64,000 nucleotides of DNA from Clostridia bacterium (lineage in GTDB: Bacteria > Bacillota > Clostridia > UBA1212): NCBI GenBank assembly GCA_017444825.1, contig JAFSVU010000054.1, positions 1 to 64,000 of the forward strand. Direction: 5' to 3'. Made by a program: the position numbers and the translations under genes. Of the stretch, positions 1-8,443 are shown one piece after another. Within the stretch, counting starts at the first letter, position 1, and each line of letters opens with the position of its first letter. The notes below the pieces were generated by a model. The model saw nothing but the letters and a program-made list of their open reading frames with translations. It was not told where the DNA came from and did no database searches.

Positions 1-2
1 GT

Positions 3-164
3 GAAGAAGGCCGTGAAGAAGGCCTCGAAGAAGGCTTAACTAAAGGAGAAACAATTGGATTTAATAACGCTCTCGTTTCGCTTGTGAAAAACGGTACGAT
101 CACACTTTCTGCTGCCGCAGAGAATGCGAAAATGACGGAAGAGGAGTTCAGAAAGCTTCTGTGA
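3..164 (+). CDS. Rpn-family nuclease C-terminal tail, cut by window start
   Basis: The reading frame is open from the window edge to the TGA at 162-164, so the 5' end lies outside. What is visible is a run of E-E-G-R/L units, then a helical tail ending in TEEEFRKLL. The last ~28 residues closely match the end of the gene at 282, so the two are tandem paralogues. Charged EEG repeats followed by a short helical tail are characteristic of the C-termini of Rpn/PD-(D/E)XK 'transposase-like' nucleases; the nuclease domain itself is not in view. That family link is inferred from the tail alone. Confidence 0.6.
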   Translation, partial: EEGREEGLEEGLTKGETIGFNNALVSLVKNGTITLSAAAENAKMTEEEFRKLL

Positions 165-187
165 AGCAACAGGTGAGAGATATCAGG

Positions 188-212
188 TAGCAGGGACAGT
201 TGTCTCCTGCTA
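188..212. other. Hairpin between the two Rpn-tail genes
   Basis: TAGCAGG at 188-194 pairs with CCTGCTA at 206-212, with GACA/TGTC continuing the stem. No T-run follows, so it is not a convincing intrinsic terminator; it may be a processing or stability element. Confidence 0.4.
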
Positions 213-281
213 TCCGGTATTTGTTACCGCCACAGCCACCAATTCCAGCACACCCTTAACGCAAACACGGAGGAAGAACTG

Positions 282-641
282 ATGAACGTGAAGAACAATG
301 CAAATATCCCCGAGGTTAAGGATACGGCTGTGAAAATAACCTATTTCAGCGCCGATGAGATGCTCCGGTTTAAAATGATACAGAAAGAAATATGGGAATT
401 AGACCAAAAGTGCTTCATCGAGGATGCAAGGAAAGAAGGCCTGGCTCAAGGGCGTGAAGAAGGCTTTAAGGAAGGTTTCAAGGAAGGTTTCGAGGAAGGT
501 TTCAAGGAAGGTTTCAAGAAAGGTTTCAAGGAGGGCCGGCTCAAAGCACTTGTTTCGCTCGTCAAAGACGGTAAGATCACGGTCTCAAAAGCCTCAGAAA
601 ACGCAAAAATGACGGAAGAGGAGTTCAGAAAGCTTCTGTGA
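282..641 (+). CDS. Rpn-family-like truncated protein with G-F-K-E repeats
   Basis: A 119-residue protein with a GGAGGA ribosome site 8 nt before the ATG. Residues 21-50 (YFSADEM...FIEDARKEG) resemble the linker after the nuclease core of Rpn/PD-(D/E)XK family proteins. Residues 61-85 are a perfect-phase four-residue repeat G-F-(K/E)-(E/K), and 86-119 match the end of the upstream paralogue. The catalytic PD-(D/E)XK domain is absent, so this is either a decayed copy that kept a start codon or a stand-alone tail protein. Function unknown. luxS begins 18 nt after its stop, with its own ribosome site. Confidence 0.6.
   Translation: MNVKNNANIPEVKDTAVKITYFSADEMLRFKMIQKEIWELDQKCFIEDARKEGLAQGREEGFKEGFKEGFEEGFKEGFKKGFKEGRLKALVSLVKDGKITVSKASENAKMTEEEFRKLL
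462..536 (+). repeat. 12-nt in-frame tandem repeat (GGTTTCAAGGAA-like)
   Basis: About six copies of a 12-nt unit encode G-F-K-E. Units differ by single substitutions (GFEE, GFKK), consistent with slippage expansion inside the coding region. Confidence 0.85.
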
Positions 642-659
642 AGCAATAGGAGATACAAC

Positions 660-1184
660 ATGGAACTGATACAGAGTTTTTCGGTGGACCACACACGCAT
701 CGTGCCGGGCATTTTTACAAGCAGGGTCGATCACCTTGGCGAGTACTCGGTCACCACTTACGACATCAGGCTGAAGAGGCCTAACAGGGAGCCGGCCATT
801 GACGTTGCGGCCATGCACTCGCTGGAGCATATCATAGCCACATATCTCAGGAACGATCCGGCCCGGAAGGACGAGGTGGTTTACTGGGGGCCCATGGGGT
901 GCCTTACGGGCTTCTATCTGATCCTTAAGGGGAACCGTCCGCCGGAGGAACTGTATGAACTTATGCTGAGCGCATTCAGGGCCGTTGGCGATGCGGATGA
1001 GGTGCCGGGGACCGCTCCCGAGAACTGCGGGAATTACCTCATGCACAATCTTGAAATGGCCAAGTGGTATGCCCGGGAGTTTGTGTCATATCTTGAAGCC
1101 AATGCAGGAAACCGTGCCATATTTGAGTACCCGAAGGCTGAGCGGCTTGTGACGGATGGCGGGCTCCGGTTCTTCGATTCGTAA
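660..1184 (+). CDS. luxS: S-ribosylhomocysteine lyase (LuxS)
   Basis: Cleaves S-ribosylhomocysteine to homocysteine and DPD, the precursor of autoinducer-2, in the cytosolic activated-methyl cycle. At 174 residues it is slightly longer than usual. The HxxEH metal site is H53-S-L-E56-H57, the third metal ligand is C123 in the PENCGNY motif, and C81 in GCLTGFY is the catalytic cysteine. The start is set by AGGAGA upstream of the ATG. It is followed by a strong terminator, so it is the last gene of its unit. No Pfs homologue is adjacent; a nucleoside-phosphorylase-like gene lies far away at 51.7 kb. Confidence 0.96.
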   Translation: MELIQSFSVDHTRIVPGIFTSRVDHLGEYSVTTYDIRLKRPNREPAIDVAAMHSLEHIIATYLRNDPARKDEVVYWGPMGCLTGFYLILKGNRPPEELYELMLSAFRAVGDADEVPGTAPENCGNYLMHNLEMAKWYAREFVSYLEANAGNRAIFEYPKAERLVTDGGLRFFDS

Positions 1185-1213
1185 GCAAATCAGCGCTATA
1201 AATAGCGTAAAGG

Positions 1214-1236
1214 AAAAAGCGGGCGACCGCTTTTTT
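1214..1236 (+). terminator. Intrinsic terminator after luxS
   Basis: AAAAAGCGG / CCGCTTTTTT stem with a GCGA loop and a T6 run. Confidence 0.9.
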
Positions 1237-1294
1237 CGCTTTGCAAGGGCAGTTGTAAAATCAAGGCACGGCGCCAGCTGTTGCGTTTTGTCAC

Positions 1295-1322
1295 TTTACA
1301 GCCATCGCCGGATGGATATAAT
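1295..1322 (+). promoter_or_regulatory. Possible sigma-A promoter (distal)
   Basis: TTTACA (1295-1300), 16-nt spacer, TATAAT (1317-1322). It would start transcription near 1329 and read through 1330-1451 into the CBM9-like gene. Confidence 0.45.
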
Positions 1323-1385
1323 TTAAGCGTCGGGAGGCCTGATGAGCCTAAAGACGGATGCTACCCGCGATTACCGATGATTTGC

Positions 1386-1414
1386 TTGAAAAACGTTCCT
1401 GCCCTATGTATAAT
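1386..1414 (+). promoter_or_regulatory. Sigma-A promoter of the CBM9-like gene
   Basis: TTGAAA (1386-1391), 17-nt spacer, TATAAT (1409-1414), 37 nt before the start codon, with AAGGAG between them. Confidence 0.75.
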
Positions 1415-1451
1415 CAAGGCACATAACAAACCTGTAAGGAGTTGATTTTTT

Positions 1452-2528
1452 ATGAATAACGGCAGGAAAAACTATAATTATTTGAGATTTGCGATGGTGC
1501 TGATGATCTGCGTGATGCTGGCCGCAGCTTCCGGCGCGGTTTTGGTATCTGCTCATAAGGACGGGGGTAGCATTGGCGACGTGCCTCTTACAAAGACCGA
1601 CGTTACGGTCGACGGACAAAAGGACGCCGTATACGATTCCGGCCTTAAGGTGGATGTGAAATACTTCATGAAGGGTGACGATAAGCCTGTGGCGGCCACG
1701 GGAACCGTTTCGCTTCTCTATAGTGACGGATTCCTTTACGTGTTCTTCCGGGTAAACGACGAAAGTGTTTTCGATCCCGATGCGTCCCTTCAGACTTCGG
1801 GCCCTTGGAAGACCGAGTCCTGCGAGGTGTTTATAAACGAAAAGAACAGCGCCGCTGAAAACGACGTGGTCCAGTACAGGATCGACTGCACCGGATGGCC
1901 CTGCATCTACACGAAAACAGGCGTGGCAAAATACGGCCGGACAAACGTGGGCAATGCCTTCGGTTACGCCGCGGTGAAGGACGGCACCGGGTACTGCGCG
2001 GAGTTTAAGATCCCGCTTAAGACTGCAACAAAGGGCTCGGAGCTTGGAATAAGATTCCAGATCAATGACGTGGTGGATCCGGAGCCGAAGCTCAACTGGG
2101 CCACAAATTATTCCGCTCTTACAGGGACCGGCGTTGACAGCTGGGAAGTGGGCGGATATGCATACGTAACTCTCGGCGGATCGGAAGTGCCCACGGAAGC
2201 GCCGACTGAAGCTCCAACCGAAGCTCCCACAGAGGCTCCCACGGAAGTAGCCACGGATGTTCCCACTGAGGCCCCAACGGAAGAGCCCGGAGGAGAAGCG
2301 ACCGTTGAACCTGCCACCGAAGCTCCGGAGGATCCCACAGAAGAGCCGGTAGCCATAGGCACGGAGACTGAGGAGCCTTCTAAAGAAGAGGCCACTGAGA
2401 AGCCGGAAGAGCCGGCGGGAGAAGAAAAGAAAGATAAAGGCTGCGGAAACGTCATTGGCGGAAGCGTGGCTGTTATAGTTGCGGCTGCGGCATCGTTCGC
2501 TGCTCTCAAGGTCAGAAAGAAAGACTGA
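1452..2528 (+). CDS. Secreted CBM9-like carbohydrate-binding surface protein
   Basis: A 358-residue exported protein. Residues 1-34 form a signal peptide. Residues 42-240 look like a family 9 carbohydrate-binding module (VDGQKDAVYDSG, LYVFFRVND, W-K-T-E-SCEVFI, FKIPL), a domain that binds glycan ends. Residues ~247-310 are a Thr/Pro/Glu linker of PTEA repeats. The C-terminus (329-358) is K-G-C-G, a hydrophobic Ala/Val helix and a basic K-V-R-K-K-D end, so the protein is probably held at the membrane. The glycosidase gene at 12991 ends the same way. No enzymatic domain is visible; it likely presents glycans at the cell surface. Confidence 0.8.
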   Translation: MNNGRKNYNYLRFAMVLMICVMLAAASGAVLVSAHKDGGSIGDVPLTKTDVTVDGQKDAVYDSGLKVDVKYFMKGDDKPVAATGTVSLLYSDGFLYVFFRVNDESVFDPDASLQTSGPWKTESCEVFINEKNSAAENDVVQYRIDCTGWPCIYTKTGVAKYGRTNVGNAFGYAAVKDGTGYCAEFKIPLKTATKGSELGIRFQINDVVDPEPKLNWATNYSALTGTGVDSWEVGGYAYVTLGGSEVPTEAPTEAPTEAPTEAPTEVATDVPTEAPTEEPGGEATVEPATEAPEDPTEEPVAIGTETEEPSKEEATEKPEEPAGEEKKDKGCGNVIGGSVAVIVAAAASFAALKVRKKD

Positions 2529-2614
2529 AGGGGCAAACCGTGCGGCAAAGTGCCTGAAGATCAGAACGCGGGGAATAATCCGGGGCCGGTAGAAAACAAA
2601 AATGAGGCGATGAA

Positions 2615-3823
2615 ATGAAAAAACTTGTTTTAGCGATGTTAATAGGAATGATGATCCTTTCGGCGGCTGCCTGCTCGGGAAACGGCGCGGGAACCGTAGA
2701 GAGCTCTAAGCCCACTGCATCAACCTCCTCGACTCCCGCCCCCGGGACTGACTCCGGAGAGACTGTATTTATCACCGAAAAGACTTTGTGCCAATGGTCT
2801 TCGGACGGTGACACCACCGGCGCGAAGGAGTTTGCGAAGAAGCTTTCGGATGACGGGTACATTGGCGATGACGGAATTATAGACAAAAACTATAACGTAA
2901 AGGCTGACGGGTTCCGGAACATCACGCCGGAATACATGCGGGAGCACAGCCCGGAGCTGCAGCTCTTCGGTGACGGAAACGCCCGGTTCCTGATGAAGGG
3001 CAAAAACGTTTACCGGGTTCCCGAGCCCACGGCCCCCGGCGCCTGCATGACGGTCTGGGATTATGATCATGACGGCTCAAAAGACATAGTGTACTACTAC
3101 GTGAGCGGTTCGGGGATACTTACGCAGAATCTTGCGGTGATCGATCCGGATACCTTCGATACGAGATATTTATACGGACAGCAGTACGGCGATATCGGGT
3201 TTGATTTCGACGGTGAGAATATTTACCTGGGTAAAAAGAAGGTTGAGTGGAGATCCGGGTTCTTCTACTACGAGGGAGGCAACGAAATCCTCTCGGCCAT
3301 GCAGTTTGACAACGTGTGCGACGCGAAGGAAGGGTATGAGGCGATGAAATATTTCGACATGACCCTTTACGAAAACCAGCGTGTTGTTTCCGGTAAGAGC
3401 AAGTGGGAGACCTTCATGCAAAGAGTGGATGAGAACAGCCCTGCCACGATACTCCTGGGACACTACTACGATTTCGAGACGGAGAATATTGCCGAGGATG
3501 CGGCTGAGGAGGTCAAAGACCGGTATCCCGTCCTCTATCTGACGCTGCTGGTTCACGACGCCAATGGCTTCCACTATTACACGAGATCCAGTACGGAGGA
3601 AAAACTCGTCTCGGAGGGTAATTTCAAGTACCTGGTCCACTGCACGGGGACTATCACCACGCCGGGAAACAACGGTAAGACCTACGAGAAATATATTCTT
3701 TCCGACGACCCGGACATCACCTGGGATCTGATAGAAAAGGCCATGTACTCAAGCAGTTCCAAAGACCTTGATATCCTGGAACGGTACTACATCGTTCCCA
3801 TGTATATGGACTTAACAGACTGA
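2615..3823 (+). CDS. Lipoprotein of unknown function with a DxDxDG loop
   Basis: A 402-residue protein with a signal peptide and lipobox S-A-A-A-C20, so it should be anchored on the outer face of the membrane. A Ser/Thr/Pro stretch (26-50) leads to a globular domain. Residues 149-157 (D-Y-D-H-D-G-S-K-D) fit a calcium-binding DxDxDGxxD loop as in VCBS/FG-GAP or EF-hand-like modules, and the following YYYV...VIDPDTF region resembles a repeat-protein blade. No family was recognised. It lies 86 nt after the CBM9-like gene without an evident terminator, so it may be co-transcribed. Confidence 0.75.
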   Translation: MKKLVLAMLIGMMILSAAACSGNGAGTVESSKPTASTSSTPAPGTDSGETVFITEKTLCQWSSDGDTTGAKEFAKKLSDDGYIGDDGIIDKNYNVKADGFRNITPEYMREHSPELQLFGDGNARFLMKGKNVYRVPEPTAPGACMTVWDYDHDGSKDIVYYYVSGSGILTQNLAVIDPDTFDTRYLYGQQYGDIGFDFDGENIYLGKKKVEWRSGFFYYEGGNEILSAMQFDNVCDAKEGYEAMKYFDMTLYENQRVVSGKSKWETFMQRVDENSPATILLGHYYDFETENIAEDAAEEVKDRYPVLYLTLLVHDANGFHYYTRSSTEEKLVSEGNFKYLVHCTGTITTPGNNGKTYEKYILSDDPDITWDLIEKAMYSSSSKDLDILERYYIVPMYMDLTD

Positions 3824-3848
3824 ACGGAGTAAATAAAAGCTAAAACAG

Positions 3849-3912
3849 AGCGGTTTTTGAGGCCTGAAGCTCATTTTTTGAGAGTTTTGGGGCCCGAAAC
3901 CGCTTTTTTTTA
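3849..3912 (+). terminator. Intrinsic terminator with long loop
   Basis: AGCGGTTT pairs with AAACCGCT, followed by T8; a second inner G/C pairing (GGCC/GGCC) is possible. Confidence 0.75.
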
Positions 3913-3930
3913 TTTATTTTTATTCTTTAC

Positions 3931-3958
3931 TTGACAAAAGTGAAAATATCGGTATAAT
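3931..3958 (+). promoter_or_regulatory. Strong sigma-A promoter of the opp operon
   Basis: Consensus TTGACA (3931-3936), 16-nt spacer, TATAAT (3953-3958). Transcription would begin about 340 nt before oppB. Confidence 0.88.
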
Positions 3959-3964
3959 ACGCAT

Positions 3965-4307
3965 ATGCTGAATAATAGTCTGATAATTTAGGCATTATTT
4001 GACACTTCAATATATTTACTTTTGCCCGTTAAATCGGGCAATAAGACTGCGGCGGGCAGAAAAACGCCGGAGGGCGGGCTTCGCTGCGGAAAAGAGGTAA
4101 AAAAAATGAAGGACACAAAAGATGAAGACGGGCCGTAACATGTACCGTTTAGGTCAATGGTTTCATGTATTACAAGGGCATTTTTGATCAGGTTTTTATC
4201 GCTGTCGCGATATGATCAGCATTTTTCGAAATTCCGTCGAATCCGGCGATTTCGGGAAGACCCGAATCACCTTGGTGTTCTTTTTGTTTCTGAAAGGAAA
4301 GCGTAAT
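3965..4307 (+). other. Long structured 5' leader of the opp operon
   Basis: Roughly 340 nt lie between promoter and oppB. It holds a TGCCCG/CGGGCA hairpin (4022-4041), a GC-rich fold over 4050-4090, a short ORF at 4106, and a CCG/CGG-rich fold near 4235-4260. No known riboswitch was recognised. A frame from 4212 is open into oppB but lacks a ribosome site. Confidence 0.5.
4106..4138 (+). CDS. Possible 10-residue leader peptide
   Basis: AAGAGGT lies 7-8 nt before an ATG that opens a 10-codon frame rich in charged residues (M-K-D-T-K-D-E-D-G-P). It could be a translated leader of the opp mRNA, but such short frames also arise by chance. Confidence 0.3.
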   Translation: MKDTKDEDGP

Positions 4308-5237
4308 ATGAACGCAAAGACTTTAGGATATTTTCTGAAGCGTATAGGTCTGGCCATCCTCACTGTATGGGTGGTCATCACCGTAACTTTCTTTGTTATG
4401 CATGCCGTTCCCGGCGGACCGTTCCTGGCCGAGAAGGCGGTGTCGAAGGAAGTTCAGGCGACTCTTGAGGCGAAATACGGCCTCGATAAGCCGCTCATTG
4501 TCCAGTACGGCACTTATCTTAAGGATATCGTGACCAAGTTTGACTTTGGTTTTTCGCTGAAACAGAGGGGCCGGACTGTCACGGGCATCATTTCCGACGG
4601 CATGAAGACCTCGGCGGTGCTGGGTATAATCGCGGCGGTGATAGCGCTCATAAACGGTGTTGTGCTGGGTGCCATTGCATCCATCAACCGCAATAAGCTC
4701 ATCGACAGGGTCATCATGGTGTTTACCACGGCCTTTGTGTCCATGCCATCGTTTATCATGGGAACGCTGCTGCTGCTTGTCTTTTCCGAGAAGCTCAGGT
4801 GGTTCCCCGCCAACGGCGAGACCTGGGTGGGCTACATCCTTCCCGTGGTGACGCTTTCACTCTATCCAATGTCGTACATCACAAGGCTCATGAGATCCTC
4901 CATGCTGGACGTTCTGGGCCAGGACTACATCAGGACCGCCAAGGCGAAGGGCGTTTCCTATCCGAAGATCATCTTCGGCCATGCCCTCAAAAATTCCATG
5001 ATCCCGGTCATCACGTACTTCGGGCCAATGCTGGCCTACATCGTCACCGGATCCCTGGTGGTGGAGAAGATATTCAACATCCCGGGCATAGGACGTGCAT
5101 TCGTTAACAGTATCAGCGGCCGTGACTATCCCCTCATCATGGGAACCACGATCATACTTGCGGGATTGATCGTTATCATGAATCTCATTGGCGATATCAT
5201 GTATAAAGTGGTTGACCCGAGAGTATCGTTTGACTGA
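4308..5237 (+). CDS. oppB: Oligopeptide ABC transporter permease, OppB type
   Basis: First transmembrane subunit of a peptide importer. The start is placed at 4308 (MNAKTLGYFLKRIG), behind GAAAGGA, because the N-terminus then matches the family; this gives 309 residues. Six membrane segments are visible, with the conserved DYIRTAKAKG (EAA loop) that docks onto the ATPases near residue 205 and the GxxVVExIFxxPGIG segment near 250. Next gene starts 12 nt downstream. Confidence 0.93.
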   Translation: MNAKTLGYFLKRIGLAILTVWVVITVTFFVMHAVPGGPFLAEKAVSKEVQATLEAKYGLDKPLIVQYGTYLKDIVTKFDFGFSLKQRGRTVTGIISDGMKTSAVLGIIAAVIALINGVVLGAIASINRNKLIDRVIMVFTTAFVSMPSFIMGTLLLLVFSEKLRWFPANGETWVGYILPVVTLSLYPMSYITRLMRSSMLDVLGQDYIRTAKAKGVSYPKIIFGHALKNSMIPVITYFGPMLAYIVTGSLVVEKIFNIPGIGRAFVNSISGRDYPLIMGTTIILAGLIVIMNLIGDIMYKVVDPRVSFD

Positions 5238-5249
5238 GGAGGCGCGGAC

Positions 5250-6314
5250 ATGAAGATAAGTAAGAATCCTTTTTCAATGCACGTTGACGTGGACATGTTC
5301 CTGCCTGCCACCGATGAGGAGAAGGCCTACATGGTGCAGATGCGCCCGTCTTCCACGTTCTTCAAGGACGGTATCAAGCGCCTGGTCAAGAACCCCATCG
5401 CTACGGTAAGCTTCGTCATCATAGTGCTTATCACGCTCTCGTCGATAATCATCCCCGAGGTGTGGCCCTACAGCTACGATAACCAGATCGGCGTCTCCTT
5501 CGGAAAGACGGTGGACGCTTCCTACAACAATCTGAAACCAATGGAATACGGCGCCTCGGAAAAGAAGGCCATGGAGAGTGGAGAGTTCGTGTTCCCCCAC
5601 ATCTTCGGGACTGACGACGCCGGAAGAGACTACTTTGCCCGTGTAGTGTACGGCACCAGAATATCACTGGCCGTGGGCTTCTTTGCCAGCCTCATTGTGC
5701 TTGTTATAGGCATGATCGTGGGCTCTGTCTCGGGCTACGTGGGCGGCAAGGTCGACCTGGTCCTTATGAGGATAGTTGATATCATCTATTCTCTCCCGGA
5801 CATGCTCATGGTAATACTGCTGGCGGCGGTGCTTCGTCAGGTCCTCGGCGACAAGATCGAGGGCACGGTGCTGGAAAAGATCGGCAGCAACATCATAAGC
5901 CTTTTCATAGTGTTCGCGCTTCTTTACTGGGTGTCCATGGCGAGACTCATCCGCGGTCAGATCCTCTCCCTTCGTGAGCAGGAATACGTGCTGGCGGCAA
6001 GGGCGACGGGCGCGGGGGCCGGCTGGATCATCAAAAAGCACCTCATACCCAACTGCATAAGCGTCATATTCATATCCACGGCGCTTCAGATACCCAACGC
6101 AATATTCACTGAGAGCTACCTCTCATTCCTGGGTCTCGGCGTAAACGCGCCAATGCCGTCCCTCGGTTCATTGGCGAATGAAGCTCTGGACGGTATCAGT
6201 TCATACTCTTACAGGCTGATCATTCCTGCGATAGTTATTTCACTGATAGTTCTGTCCCTCAATCTGTTCGGCGACGGTCTCAGGGATGCCTTTGACCCGA
6301 AGCTGCAGCGCTGA
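5250..6314 (+). CDS. oppC: Oligopeptide ABC transporter permease, OppC type
   Basis: Second transmembrane subunit, 354 residues, slightly longer than usual because of a hydrophilic N-terminus (1-45). It shows the family hallmark FGTDDAGRD near residue 115, then membrane helices and the EAA loop EQEYVLAARATGAG, plus the AIFTESYLSFLGLG segment near the end. Ribosome site GAGGAGG. Pairs with OppB. Confidence 0.94.
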   Translation: MKISKNPFSMHVDVDMFLPATDEEKAYMVQMRPSSTFFKDGIKRLVKNPIATVSFVIIVLITLSSIIIPEVWPYSYDNQIGVSFGKTVDASYNNLKPMEYGASEKKAMESGEFVFPHIFGTDDAGRDYFARVVYGTRISLAVGFFASLIVLVIGMIVGSVSGYVGGKVDLVLMRIVDIIYSLPDMLMVILLAAVLRQVLGDKIEGTVLEKIGSNIISLFIVFALLYWVSMARLIRGQILSLREQEYVLAARATGAGAGWIIKKHLIPNCISVIFISTALQIPNAIFTESYLSFLGLGVNAPMPSLGSLANEALDGISSYSYRLIIPAIVISLIVLSLNLFGDGLRDAFDPKLQR

Positions 6315-6329
6315 CGAAAGGAGAATGGT

Positions 6330-7409
6330 ATGGCACTTTTAGAAGTAAAAGATCTTAGAACATCATTCTTCACTGACGCAGGCGTTGTGAATGCGGTCAA
6401 CGGAGTCACATTCCAGCTGGATTCGGGCAAGGTCCTCGGCATAGTGGGCGAGTCCGGGTCGGGCAAGTCCGTCACGGCGTACTCTATAATGCAGATACTC
6501 TCCGACAACGGTAAGATCGTCGGAGGTTCAATAAAATACGACGGCCAGGAGCTGGTGGGCGCGCCGGAATCCTTCATGAAGAAGATCAGGGGAAACAAGA
6601 TCTCCATCATCTTCCAGGACCCGATGACGTCCCTCAACCCCACGTATACCATTGGCCATCAGCTGGTGGAGGCGATACTGCTCCACACCAACAGAACCAA
6701 GGACGAGGCCCAGGAGAGGGCACTTGAGATGCTGAAGCTCGTTAACGTCAATGAGCCCGCAAAGCGTCTGAAGCAGTACCCCTTTGAGCTTTCCGGCGGT
6801 ATGAGACAGAGGGTCATGATCGCTATGGCGCTTGCCTGCGAGCCTGACATCCTTATCGCCGACGAGCCAACCACCGCCCTTGACGTGACCATCCAGGCCC
6901 AGATACTGGAGCTCATGACAGACCTTCAGAAGAAGCTGGGAATGGCGATCATAATGATCACCCATGACCTTGGCGTTATCGCCCAGATGTGCGACGAAGT
7001 TATAGTCATGTACGCAGGCTCCATCTGCGAGCAGGGCACGGCGGATGAGATATTCTACAATCCACGCCACGAGTACACCAAGGGGCTGATGCGCTCCATA
7101 CCCACCGCAAAAACAGTGGGCGAGAGACTGAGACCCATCACCGGTACGCCGATAGACCTTCTCAATATGCCGAAGGGCTGCGCCTTTGCCCCGAGATGCG
7201 ACTGCGCTCTCAAGGTCTGCACCATGGAGGCCCCGAAGCCTCTCAACATAAACAAGGACCACAGGGCCACCTGCTGGCTGAACGTGAAGAAGGCTTTCGA
7301 GGACGGCATACTGACCGAGTATTCCACGGAGATAAACTCACCGAGGATCGAGGACCAGATAGAGGCCGCCGGGAAGGGTGAACCTGAGAACGGAGGTGAG
7401 CAGGCATGA
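6330..7409 (+). CDS. oppD: Oligopeptide ABC transporter ATPase, OppD type
   Basis: ATP-hydrolysing subunit, 359 residues. Walker A is GESGSGKS, the signature is LSGGMRQR and Walker B is ILIADEP, followed by TTALDVTIQ. The C-terminal [14 protein letters not shown] cysteine motif is characteristic of peptide-transporter ATPases, where related cysteines can hold an iron-sulfur cluster. Its last four bases overlap the next gene (ATGA), indicating translational coupling. Confidence 0.95.
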   Translation: MALLEVKDLRTSFFTDAGVVNAVNGVTFQLDSGKVLGIVGESGSGKSVTAYSIMQILSDNGKIVGGSIKYDGQELVGAPESFMKKIRGNKISIIFQDPMTSLNPTYTIGHQLVEAILLHTNRTKDEAQERALEMLKLVNVNEPAKRLKQYPFELSGGMRQRVMIAMALACEPDILIADEPTTALDVTIQAQILELMTDLQKKLGMAIIMITHDLGVIAQMCDEVIVMYAGSICEQGTADEIFYNPRHEYTKGLMRSIPTAKTVGERLRPITGTPIDLLNMPKGCAFAPRCDCALKVCTMEAPKPLNINKDHRATCWLNVKKAFEDGILTEYSTEINSPRIEDQIEAAGKGEPENGGEQA

Positions 7410-8398
7410 CGGATAACGGGAACACAAGACCGCTGGTGGAAGTGCACAACCTCAAGGAGTATTTCGACATCAACATGGGTCTGTTCAAGACCAGGCCTCT
7501 CAAGGCAGTGGACGACGTATCCTTCTCCATCAAAAGGGGAGAGACCCTGGGACTCGTGGGAGAGTCGGGCTGCGGAAAGACGACCGTAGGAAGAACTCTG
7601 CTCCACCTTTACAAGCCCACAGGCGGCGAGATCTATTACGACGGCCAGATCATCAAGACCAAGCGGGACATAAAAATGCTTCGAGGAAAGACCGCAATGG
7701 TTTTCCAGGATCCCTACTCGTCCCTGAACCCCAGAATGACGGTTTCGGATATCATTGGCGAGCCTCTGGACGTGCACAAGCTTTGCAAAACCAAGGCCGA
7801 ACGCACCGAGAGGATCCTTGAGCTCATGGGCCACGTGGGCCTCAACAGCGAGCACGCGTCAAGGTACGCCCACGAGTTTTCCGGCGGACAGCGCCAAAGG
7901 ATCGGCATCGCAAGGGCACTTGCCGTTGCCCCTGAATTCATAGTCTGCGACGAGCCTGTTTCGGCTCTCGACGTATCCATCCAGGCTCAGGTCATCAACA
8001 TGTTCGACGAGCTGCAGGAGAAGCTGGGCCTCACGTATCTCTTTATCGCCCACGATCTTCTGGTGGTAAGGCATATAAGCGACAGGATCGCGGTCATGTA
8101 CCTGGGAAAGATGGTGGAGCTTGCGGACGCATCCGAGATCTACGATCATCCGTTGCATCCCTACTCCAAGGCCCTCATGTCGGCGGTGCCGCTGCCGGAT
8201 CCAAACGCTGCAAGGGCGAACAAGCGGATCCAGCTTACGGGCGATATACCGTCGCCTTTGAATGCTCCCTCGGGCTGCCCATTCAGGACCCGTTGCCCCT
8301 ACGCCACCAAGGCCTGCGAGGAGTCTATGCCGGAATTCAAAGAGGTGTCCGCGAACCACTTCGTGGCCTGCCACAGGGTGGAGGAGATCAATTCGTGA
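7406..8398 (+). CDS. oppF: Oligopeptide ABC transporter ATPase, OppF type
   Basis: Second ATPase, 330 residues. Walker A is GESGCGKTT, the signature is [16 protein letters not shown] and Walker B is FIVCDEP, followed by VSALDVSIQ. The C-terminal [14 protein letters not shown] motif matches the partner ATPase, so a heterodimer is expected. It overlaps oppD by 4 nt and is followed by a leaky-looking terminator before the binding-protein gene. Confidence 0.95.
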   Translation: MTDNGNTRPLVEVHNLKEYFDINMGLFKTRPLKAVDDVSFSIKRGETLGLVGESGCGKTTVGRTLLHLYKPTGGEIYYDGQIIKTKRDIKMLRGKTAMVFQDPYSSLNPRMTVSDIIGEPLDVHKLCKTKAERTERILELMGHVGLNSEHASRYAHEFSGGQRQRIGIARALAVAPEFIVCDEPVSALDVSIQAQVINMFDELQEKLGLTYLFIAHDLLVVRHISDRIAVMYLGKMVELADASEIYDHPLHPYSKALMSAVPLPDPNAARANKRIQLTGDIPSPLNAPSGCPFRTRCPYATKACEESMPEFKEVSANHFVACHRVEEINS

Positions 8399-8417
8399 CA
8401 TTGGCGTGAGTGCTTGA

Positions 8418-8443
8418 AAAAGGCATTGGCGTGAGCGCCTTTT
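8418..8443 (+). terminator. Short terminator-like hairpin between oppF and the binding-protein gene
   Basis: AAAAGGC pairs with GCCTTTT. The loop contains one copy of a 12-nt direct repeat (8399-8410 and 8424-8435). A second hairpin CGGGAA/TTCCCG follows at 8466-8490. The pair may adjust expression of the binding protein relative to the transporter. Confidence 0.55.

Noticed and set aside
424-612. Plus-strand frame with KVSR repeats
   Set aside because: It is the out-of-frame shadow of the 12-nt repeat in the gene at 282; no ribosome site.
1336-1350. CTGATGAG core suggesting a hammerhead ribozyme
   Set aside because: No matching GAAA strand or cleavage-site stem at the right distance.
1342-1380. 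12-codon frame after GGGAGG
   Set aside because: Spacing to the ATG is very short and the region is better read as promoter-proximal DNA; no support beyond chance.
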